Notes under the pieces: model-generated
The model's input: the letters and a program-made list of their open reading frames with translations, nothing else
What the model was told of the DNA's origin: nothing
The model's database searches: none
Program-made: the position numbers and the translations under genes
Assembly: GCF_031583145.1 (NCBI RefSeq)
Contig: NZ_CP134050.1
Span: 5,721,501-5,785,500 of the forward strand
Length of the DNA stretch: 64,000 nt
Direction: 5' to 3'
Source of the DNA: Brevibacillus brevis
GTDB taxonomy: Bacteria; Bacillota; Bacilli; Brevibacillales; Brevibacillaceae
Shown: piece by piece, positions 57,202 through 64,000 of the stretch
Position numbering within the stretch: the first letter of the stretch is position 1
Layout: each line of letters starts with the position of its first letter

Positions 57202-58467
57202 TCACGCCATGTTTTTCCTGCGGCGCAGTTGCTCCGGCGGGATGTGGGTAAATGACCCGATCACCACGTCAGGCAGCTCCTCCTGATAGATCTCGATTGC
57301 CTGCTTCATGCCGAACACTTCGCCCTTGGCCGGCGGAATCATCGACAGATAGCTTTCCGGATCGATGTTCAGATTGCGCAGCTGAATCAGTTTGATTCCG
57401 GTGCGGCGAATGAAGTTTATCATCGCTTCCATCTCTTCCTCGCGGTCAAAAACACCGGGGAAGCACAAGTAGTTGATGGAGGTGTAGACCCCTTTGGAAG
57501 CGGCATACTCGGCCGATCGCGCCACGTTTTCCAGCGTGTAGTGACGAGGGCGGTAGTACGCGTTGTAATGCTCGTCGATCGCGCTGATGATGCTGACCCG
57601 CATCAGGTCGAGACCCGCGTCCACGATGCCTTTGATATGATCGGTCAGACCGGCATTCGTATTGATGTTGATGAAGCCCATATCGGTCTGCTCGCGCACG
57701 CGGCGCATCGCCGGAATGATGATGGACGCCATCGTGGACGGCTCGCCTTCACAGCCTTGACCAAAGCTGATGATGCTCTCCGGTGTCTGCAAGTGGTGCA
57801 GCATGACCTCCACCAGCTCGTCCTCCGTCGGCTTGAAGTTCATTCGCGTCTGCGGCGATGGGAAGCCGCTGTCCTCTGGCTGCTCGGAAATACAGCCGTA
57901 GCAGCCGGCGTTGCACGTATACGATACCGGCAAGCTGCCTTCCCAGCGGTGGAAGAAGTTGTTTGAGGCCGTCAGACATTCATACTCCAGCGCACAGTGG
58001 GACAAATGGTTCAGGATGCGGTTTTGCGGAAACTGCTCCAGCGTTTTTTCGACGCGCTGGCGCAGCTCGTCCATCGGAAAGTTGAGCGGATCCCACTTGT
58101 AGATGTCGTCGCTCGCCCGGCCGGCTACCCAAAACGCTCCGTCCTTCCACACCACTGCGGAATAGCCGAAGAGCGGCAGCTTGCTCTCCTTGTTCGTCTT
58201 CACATACCCTGGAAGCAAGAGCCTCGTGATCCCTTGGGGAACCAGCGCTCCCACCGCCGTGCAGCCGTCCAGCTTGACCATTTCGCCCGTATCCGGGTCC
58301 ATGCCAATCGGTACGGTATCCGGCAGGCTGACCAGAGTCGCCCCCTCCGGCAGTGGTATCAGCTCTTCCTCCAGGATTTCCGTCAATATATCTCCGTTGC
58401 GCGCCACCGACAAGAGGCCTGGGTGGTCGTACACGTTGCCTTTTTCATCTGCGTACACTAAATACAT
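57202..58467 (-). CDS. Radical SAM protein of unknown function
   Basis: A 421-residue protein with a radical SAM core. The cluster motif is C185-x3-C189-x2-C192 (CNAGCYGC), followed by GFGxGE-like FGQGCEGEPST and INTNAGLTDHIKGIVDAG, consistent with a TIM-barrel radical SAM fold. Residues 1-180 form a separate, mostly beta domain (YLVYADEKGNVYDHPG, DTVPIGMDPDTGEMVKL) that I do not recognise; three Cys near 158-164 (SHCALEYEC) could bind a second cluster with others. No C-terminal SPASM pattern was seen. GAGGAG is 8 bases before the ATG at 58467. It sits between a LysM/M23 gene and rpmE with its own promoter-like signal. The substrate is unknown. Confidence 0.85.
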   Translation of the reverse strand: MYLVYADEKGNVYDHPGLLSVARNGDILTEILEEELIPLPEGATLVSLPDTVPIGMDPDTGEMVKLDGCTAVGALVPQGITRLLLPGYVKTNKESKLPLFGYSAVVWKDGAFWVAGRASDDIYKWDPLNFPMDELRQRVEKTLEQFPQNRILNHLSHCALEYECLTASNNFFHRWEGSLPVSYTCNAGCYGCISEQPEDSGFPSPQTRMNFKPTEDELVEVMLHHLQTPESIISFGQGCEGEPSTMASIIIPAMRRVREQTDMGFININTNAGLTDHIKGIVDAGLDLMRVSIISAIDEHYNAYYRPRHYTLENVARSAEYAASKGVYTSINYLCFPGVFDREEEMEAMINFIRRTGIKLIQLRNLNIDPESYLSMIPPAKGEVFGMKQAIEIYQEELPDVVIGSFTHIPPEQLRRRKNMA

Positions 58468-58498
58468 GGGAAAAACTCCTCGCTTCTTTGCTGTGCCC

Positions 58499-58527
58499 AT
58501 TGTATCGCATCGAAAAAGCAAAGTAAA
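58499..58527 (-). promoter_or_regulatory. Possible sigma-A promoter of the radical SAM gene
   Basis: TTTACT (58522-58527), 17 bases, TACAAT (58499-58504) on the minus strand; a leader of about 25-30 bases. Confidence 0.45.
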
Positions 58528-58537
58528 TTGCGCAAGG

Positions 58538-59440
58538 TTACTTGCCCAAATAAGGAAGCGGGTTGATCGGCACGTCGTCCTGCCTTACCTCAAAGTGCAG
58601 GTGGTACCCGGTAGAATCGCCGGTATGTCCCATGTATCCCAGTACATCGCCCGCGTTGACCGATTGGCCGGGAGCCACGATGATGCTGCGCATGTGGGCG
58701 TAGAAGGTTTGCAGGCCATCTCCGTGATCCAGCACGACCATCCGTCCGTACCCCGATCGGTTGGCCCCTGCTTCGACGACAACCCCGCCTTTTGCGGCGT
58801 AGATCGGCGCTTTTGCTTCTTCCTCGTTCCACAGGTCCACCCCTTTGTGGGCCTTCCCCCAGCGTACCCCGAATCCGCTTGTGATAGTGGCGCCTTTCAC
58901 CGGCCACTCCATTCGTTCCCGTATTCTTCCTATGACTTGCCTGCTTGCCGCCTGGGACGTGTTTCTTCTTAGTTGCAAATCTTCCGCCTGCAGGGTCTTT
59001 TCCGCCACAATCGGAACGTAAACGACTTGTCCCACATACAGGTTGTCCGACAGCCATTTCAAGAGCGGATTGCGGTCCACCAAGAGCTCCCGGCTGACAC
59101 CGTACCGCTTTGTTATGTACCCCAGCGTTTCCCCGCGTTTGACGACATGCTTCACCTCGTCACGGCTGATGATCAGCTTCATCCCGACGGCGACAAAGTG
59201 GGGGTTGTTGATTTTGTTCATTTCCACCAGCTTTCGGAGTGTAAGGCCGTACCGATTGGCAATGCCCGATAGCGTATCCCCCTGATTTACGGCATACACC
59301 ATGACATTGTCTTTTTTCGGCGCATCCGATTTAGCCAGGCCCGCATACGGATTGAACGCCTGAAACAGCGTCTGTTCCACCACGGTCCGTTTGGCATCCG
59401 CCACACTCTCGATGTGAGCAGGCATTTGCGCGTAGTCCAC
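58538..59440 (-). CDS. LysM and M23 peptidase domain protein
   Basis: A 300-residue protein with two LysM repeats (about 48-92, VYAVNQGDTLSGIANRYGL; and about 95-145, KHVVKRGETLGYITKRYGV) and a C-terminal M23 endopeptidase domain. The zinc ligands are in KAHKGVDLW and the HLH of YHLHFEVRQD; TSGFGVRWG is also typical. The GTG at 59440, 8 bases from GGAGG, is the start. Unexpectedly there is no hydrophobic signal peptide, so export, if any, would be non-classical or occur through lysis or within the sporangium. Its target is presumably peptidoglycan cross-links. Confidence 0.85.
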   Translation of the reverse strand: MDYAQMPAHIESVADAKRTVVEQTLFQAFNPYAGLAKSDAPKKDNVMVYAVNQGDTLSGIANRYGLTLRKLVEMNKINNPHFVAVGMKLIISRDEVKHVVKRGETLGYITKRYGVSRELLVDRNPLLKWLSDNLYVGQVVYVPIVAEKTLQAEDLQLRRNTSQAASRQVIGRIRERMEWPVKGATITSGFGVRWGKAHKGVDLWNEEEAKAPIYAAKGGVVVEAGANRSGYGRMVVLDHGDGLQTFYAHMRSIIVAPGQSVNAGDVLGYMGHTGDSTGYHLHFEVRQDDVPINPLPYLGK

Positions 59441-59492
59441 AGAGCACTCCTCCTTCGCTCGAATTCTATTCCATACGGTATGCCAAAATGGC

Positions 59493-59528
59493 AAAAAAAA
59501 TGACGGTGAGTCATGATGAACTCACCGT
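59493..59528 (-). terminator. Terminator overlapping the rho stop
   Basis: A perfect 9-bp stem ACGGTGAGT/ACTCACCGT (59503-59511 with 59520-59528) overlaps the last rho codons and is followed by eight U residues on the minus strand. Confidence 0.85.
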
Positions 59529-60788
59529 CGTATTGGCTTTGCCGCGTCCTTGCTTGGATTCCAGCGTTTGCAAAAACTCTTCGTTCGTCTTGGTATCCGC
59601 CAGCTTTTTGATGAACGAATCCACAAACTCGTTGGTCTCGTTCATGTTTTTGCGGATCATCCACAACTTGTCCAGCTCTTCCTTCGTCAGCAGCAGCTCC
59701 TCGCGCCGCGTCCCGGAACGGCGAATGTCGATAGCCGGGAAGATCCGGCGCTCCGCCAGCTTCCGATCCAGATGGAGCTCCATGTTGCCCGTTCCCTTGA
59801 ACTCTTCGTAGATCACATCGTCCATCCGCGAGCCCGTCTCTACCAACGCAGTCGCCAGAATGGTCAGGCTGCCGCCCTCTTCGATGTTCCGCGCCGAACC
59901 AAAGAAACGCTTGGGACGATGGAAAGCCGCAGGATCGATACCGCCGGACAACGTGCGGCCGCTCGGCGGAATCACCAGGTTGTACGCCCTCGCCAGGCGC
60001 GTGATGGAATCGAGCAGGATGACCACGTCTTTCTTGTGTTCGACCAGACGCTTGGCACGCTCCAATACCAGCTCCGCTACCTTGATATGGTTTTCCGGCA
60101 GCTCGTCAAAAGTGGAGGCGACAACTTCGCCTTTTACGGAACGCTGCATGTCGGTCACTTCTTCAGGCCGCTCGTCGATGAGCAGCACAAACAAGTGAAT
60201 GTCCGGCCGGCTCTCCGTGATGCTGTTGGCGATTTCTTTCAGCAGCATGGTTTTCCCGGCCTTCGGAGGGGCCACAATCAATCCACGCTGGCCAAGTCCA
60301 ACAGGGGCGAGAAGGTCCATCAGGCGGGTGGATACGCGCTCGGGAGCGGTTTCCAGTACGAGCTTGGTTTGAGGATACAGCGGCGTCAAAGCGGGGAAAT
60401 GCAGGCGCTCTGCAGCTGTTTCGGGGTCTTCTCCATTTACAGCCTCTACTTGCAGGAGACCGAAATAACGCTCGTTCTCCTTCGGCGGTCTTGCCTTACC
60501 CGATACTACGTCTCCCATCCGCAGATCGAAACGGCGGATCTGCGATTGGGAGATGTAAATATCCTCGGAGCTAGGGAGATAGTTGATCGGACGCAGGAAA
60601 CCGTACCCTTCCGGCAAAATTTCCAATACGCCCTCCATAAACATGAGACCGTCTCTCTCCGCCCTGGCGCGCAGAATTGCGAAGATCAATTCCTTCTTTT
60701 TCAACTGTGAATAGTACGGAATGTGGTATTCTTTCGCCAGCTTGTAGAGATCGGTCAATTTCTTTTCTTCCAGTTCGGAAAGTAACAT
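59511..60788 (-). CDS. rho: Transcription termination factor Rho
   Basis: A 425-residue hexameric RNA helicase. The N-terminal helix bundle and RNA-binding OB domain (GYGFLRPINYLPSSEDIYIS in pieces) are followed by the RecA-like ATPase with Walker A APPKAGKT (173-180), the Q-loop VASTFDELPENHIKV and the R-loop region GRTLSGGIDPAAFHRPKRF. It lacks the long N-terminal insertion of actinobacterial Rho. The gene itself ends at an intrinsic hairpin. Its place between glpX and rpmE matches Bacillus subtilis. Confidence 0.96.
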   Translation of the reverse strand: MLLSELEEKKLTDLYKLAKEYHIPYYSQLKKKELIFAILRARAERDGLMFMEGVLEILPEGYGFLRPINYLPSSEDIYISQSQIRRFDLRMGDVVSGKARPPKENERYFGLLQVEAVNGEDPETAAERLHFPALTPLYPQTKLVLETAPERVSTRLMDLLAPVGLGQRGLIVAPPKAGKTMLLKEIANSITESRPDIHLFVLLIDERPEEVTDMQRSVKGEVVASTFDELPENHIKVAELVLERAKRLVEHKKDVVILLDSITRLARAYNLVIPPSGRTLSGGIDPAAFHRPKRFFGSARNIEEGGSLTILATALVETGSRMDDVIYEEFKGTGNMELHLDRKLAERRIFPAIDIRRSGTRREELLLTKEELDKLWMIRKNMNETNEFVDSFIKKLADTKTNEEFLQTLESKQGRGKANTTVSSS

Positions 60789-60909
60789 ACATCCACCACT
60801 CTTTATTTACTCTTCTTGCGTCTCGTCTGATCGATGCCTAGCAGAACCGAGTCCATAGGCGATGCCAGAGCAGCAGTTGTTCGTTGCACCTGATACGAAT
60901 ATGATTCCC

Positions 60910-61866
<957 letters not shown>

Positions 61867-61894
61867 TCTGGAAGACTCCTCTCCTGGTAATTCC

Positions 61895-63178
61895 TTACCG
61901 TTGATGATTTTCCGAGCGATGCAAGCCTACCCGTTGTACATCGGCTCCTAGCATTTGCAGCTTGCCCACCAAATTTTCATAACCCCGATCAATATGCTCC
62001 AGCCCTTCCAGCTCGGTCGTCCCATTGGTGACCAATCCGGCGATGAACAGCGCGGCTCCGGCGCGAAGATCGGATGCGACTACCTTGGCTCCGTTCAGGC
62101 TGCTGCCTCCCTCGATCACGGCAGACCTGCCTTCTACCTTCAATGTCGCGCCCATGCGCCGCAGCTCGTCGATATGGCGAAAGCGCGAACTGTAAATATT
62201 GTCCGTCACAATGCTCGAGCCCTTCGCCAAAGTGAGCAGGGTCGTAAACGGCTGCTGCAGGTCCGTTGGGAATCCGGGATAAGGACTCGTCTTCACATCG
62301 ATGGGGCGATAGACTTCCTGGCCGATGACCTGAATGCTATCGTCCATCTCCACGACTTGCACGCCGATCTCGCGAAGCTTCGCCGTCACCGACTCCAGAT
62401 GCTTGGGGATGACGTTTTCGACCAGGACGTTGCCGTTCGTCGCCGCTGCTGCGATCATGTACGTCCCTGCCTCGATGCGGTCGGGAATGATCGTATGACG
62501 GCAGCCGCGCAGGCGCTCCACGCCCTGGATGCGAATCATGTCAGTGCCCGCACCTTTGATGTTCGCGCCCATATTGTTCAGCAAGGTAGCCACGTCGACG
62601 ATCTCCGGCTCACGGGCAGCGTTTTCAATAACGGTCACGCCTTCCGCCTTGGCAGCGGCGAGCATGATATTGATCGTAGCCCCGACGCTGACGAGATCGA
62701 GGTAAATGCGTGCTCCTTGCAAGCGGCCGTTTTTGGCTTTGATCGTCATGACCCCGTTTTTGTTTTCCACCTGGGCGCCCATCGCCTCAAAGCCTTTGAT
62801 ATGCAAATCTACAGGACGCGGGCCGAGATCGCAGCCGCCCGGCAAACCCACTTGCGCTTCTCCGAATTTGGCCAGCAGCGCTCCCCAGAGATAGTAGGAA
62901 GCCCTCAGCTTTTTAATCCGTCCGTTGGGCATGAGCATCAGCTGCATCGCCCGTCCGTCGACTTCCATCCAGTCGTCTTCAAAGAGCACGTCGGCCCCCA
63001 TTTCTTGCAGAAGCTGGCAGTAAATGTCTACATCCTGAATACGGGGCAAGTTCTCGATGACGACTGGCCCATCTGCCAATAGCGCGGCAGGAATCAAGGC
63101 AACAGCGCTGTTTTTCGCTCCACTGATGGTGACCGTCCCCGCGAGCGGTTTCCCACCATTGATGATCAACTTATCCAT
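61895..63178 (-). CDS. murA2: UDP-N-acetylglucosamine 1-carboxyvinyltransferase, second copy (MurAB/MurZ position)
   Basis: A 427-residue paralogue of the MurA at 11897-13225. The reactive Cys116 is in LPGGCDLGPRPVD, and SGAKNSAVALIPAALL and FPTDLQQPFTTLL are diagnostic. It lacks the extra C-terminal tail of the other copy. Location between fsa and glpX is that of murAB (murZ) in Bacillus subtilis, the copy dispensable in that species. It catalyses the same first step of peptidoglycan synthesis. Confidence 0.95.
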   Translation of the reverse strand: MDKLIINGGKPLAGTVTISGAKNSAVALIPAALLADGPVVIENLPRIQDVDIYCQLLQEMGADVLFEDDWMEVDGRAMQLMLMPNGRIKKLRASYYLWGALLAKFGEAQVGLPGGCDLGPRPVDLHIKGFEAMGAQVENKNGVMTIKAKNGRLQGARIYLDLVSVGATINIMLAAAKAEGVTVIENAAREPEIVDVATLLNNMGANIKGAGTDMIRIQGVERLRGCRHTIIPDRIEAGTYMIAAAATNGNVLVENVIPKHLESVTAKLREIGVQVVEMDDSIQVIGQEVYRPIDVKTSPYPGFPTDLQQPFTTLLTLAKGSSIVTDNIYSSRFRHIDELRRMGATLKVEGRSAVIEGGSSLNGAKVVASDLRAGAALFIAGLVTNGTTELEGLEHIDRGYENLVGKLQMLGADVQRVGLHRSENHQR

Positions 63179-63204
63179 GCTCTGCTCTCCTCAGGCGTAA
63201 TCGG

Positions 63205-63238
63205 GAAAGAAGCACCTTCCCCGGTGGAAAAGGTGCTT
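63205..63238 (-). terminator. Hairpin between fsa and murA2
   Basis: A perfect 9-bp stem AAGCACCTT/AAGGTGCTT (63210-63218 with 63230-63238); only a short CTTTCC tail follows on the minus strand, so it is probably a weak or partial terminator. Confidence 0.55.
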
Positions 63239-63258
63239 GAATCAAATCGGCACGTTTC

Positions 63259-63903
63259 TTATTTTTGCATGCTTGCCCAGTCAGCGAGGAACTTCTCCAG
63301 GCCGCTTTCCGTGAGCGGATGGGCAATCAGCTGTTTGAACACTTTGGCTGGAATGGTCGCGAAATGCGCTCCGCGTTTCGCCGCTTCCGTCACGTGAACA
63401 GGGTGGCGAACCGAGGCAGCGATGATCTCCGTCTCAATCCCGTGGACAGAATAAATTTCCGCAATGTCATCGATCAACTGCATGCCGTCCTGTCCGATGT
63501 CGTCCAGACGACCCAGGAACGGAGATACGAAGCTCGCTCCTGCGCGGGCGGCCAACAGCGCCTGGTTCGCGGAAAATACCAGGGTGACGTTGGTTTTGAT
63601 CTTCTTTTTCGCGAAGTGCTTGGCGGCTTTCAAGCCTTCAGCGGTCATCGGAATCTTCACGACGATGTTTTTGGACAGCGAAGCCAGCTTCTCGCCTTCT
63701 TCAATCATGCCCTTCGCGTCGGTGCTGATGACTTCCGCGCTGATCGGACCATCCACGATGTCGATGATCTCTTTCAATGTCTCGATGAAATCCCGGCCTT
63801 CCTTGGCTACCAGGGAAGGGTTCGTGGTCACGCCCGCAAGCACACCCCACTCGTGGATTTCACGAATTTCGTCGACGTTTGCTGTATCTATCAGAAAACG
63901 CAT
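63259..63903 (-). CDS. fsa: Fructose-6-phosphate aldolase / short transaldolase family protein
   Basis: A 214-residue TIM-barrel enzyme of the small transaldolase (TalC/FSA, YwjH) group. The Schiff-base Lys83 is in NIVVKIPMTAEG; FLIDTANVDEI, GVTTNPSLVAKEG and GRLDDIGQDG are family landmarks. Transaldolase and fructose-6-phosphate aldolase members cannot be separated confidently by eye. GGAGG precedes the ATG. It lies 15 bases after fbaA, as in Bacillus subtilis (fbaA-ywjH). Confidence 0.9.
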   Translation of the reverse strand: MRFLIDTANVDEIREIHEWGVLAGVTTNPSLVAKEGRDFIETLKEIIDIVDGPISAEVISTDAKGMIEEGEKLASLSKNIVVKIPMTAEGLKAAKHFAKKKIKTNVTLVFSANQALLAARAGASFVSPFLGRLDDIGQDGMQLIDDIAEIYSVHGIETEIIAASVRHPVHVTEAAKRGAHFATIPAKVFKQLIAHPLTESGLEKFLADWASMQK

Positions 63904-63918
63904 GGGAATCCTCCTTGG

Positions 63919-64000
63919 TTACGCGCGGTTGCTGCTGCCGAACAAGCGCATTTTTCCTTTGACTACTTCCTTGATCGCGTCGCGAGCAGGGCCCAGATAT
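63919..64000 (-). CDS. fbaA: Fructose-bisphosphate aldolase class II, C-terminal end
   Basis: Only the last 26 or so codons lie in the window: GPARDAIKEVVKGKMRLFG followed by SSNRA and TAA at 63919-63921. This tail matches class II FbaA of Bacillus, and the gene order fbaA-fsa-murA supports it. The catalytic part is outside. Confidence 0.85.
   Translation of the reverse strand, partial: YLGPARDAIKEVVKGKMRLFGSSNRA

Overview
The window is a chromosomal segment of a spore-forming, flagellated Firmicute. Gene content, gene order and protein sequences point to Brevibacillus or a near relative in the Paenibacillaceae (inference; no search was run). Most of it is visibly GC-rich for a Bacillales genome, and GTG/TTG starts with strong GGAGG-type ribosome sites are common. 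All genes but one are read from the minus strand. The order fbaA-fsa-murA-glpX-rho-rpmE-tdk-prfA-prmC-spoIIR-ywlC-mntP-ywlE-rpiB-ywlG-glyA-upp ... atp ... ywmB-murA-spoIID-spoIIQ-spoIIID-mbl-flhO-flhP-fabZ is the one I know from the left, origin-proximal arm of the Bacillus subtilis chromosome, so the strand bias fits leading-strand coding.

Layout by increasing coordinate (transcription mostly runs the other way). 1-2.8 kb: 5' part of a large AT-rich secreted protein. 3-5.4 kb: teichoic-acid/glycan-type lipid-linked sugar enzymes (tagO, tagA) and fabZ. 5.5-9.7 kb: a CDP-alcohol phosphatidyltransferase, a small EpuA-type membrane protein, two flagellar rod/hook proteins, Mbl and SpoIIID. 9.9-14.3 kb: SpoIIQ, SpoIID, MurA, YwmB and a DUF1146 protein. 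14.6-25.3 kb: an 11-gene complex I operon (nuoABCDHIJKLMN, no EFG), whose NuoC carries a long repetitive Ala/Lys-rich extension. 25.7-26.5 kb: an unrecognised gene. 26.7-34.0 kb: the complete atpZIBEFHAGDC operon. 34.1-41.2 kb: a biotin operon bioA-D-B-F-H-C ending in an acetyl-CoA acetyltransferase, under a BirA-type operator. 41.4-44.5 kb: a frameshifted SLH-anchored phosphodiester glycosidase. 44.8-51.4 kb: wecB, upp, glyA, ywlG, rpiB, ywlE, mntP and ywlC. 51.6-52.4 kb: the only plus-strand gene, a secreted DUF3298-type protein. 52.5-64 kb: spoIIR, prmC, prfA, a sporulation lipoprotein, tdk, rpmE, a radical SAM protein, a LysM/M23 protein, rho, glpX, a second murA, fsa and the 3' end of fbaA.

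The genes serve energy conservation (complex I feeding the ATP synthase), wall synthesis, biotin synthesis by the BioC/BioH route, translation termination and sporulation. Candidate sporulation promoters were found where expected: sigma-F before spoIIQ and spoIIR, sigma-E before spoIIID, sigma-G before the YhcN/YlaJ-type lipoprotein. The most notable non-coding signal is a DnaA-box cluster straddling the ywlC promoter. No rRNA, tRNA, CRISPR or insertion sequence was seen. I found no clearly new biological system; the best candidates for unexplained biology are the NuoC extension, the DnaA-box cluster, the long nuo leader, the radical SAM protein and the partial AT-rich surface protein.
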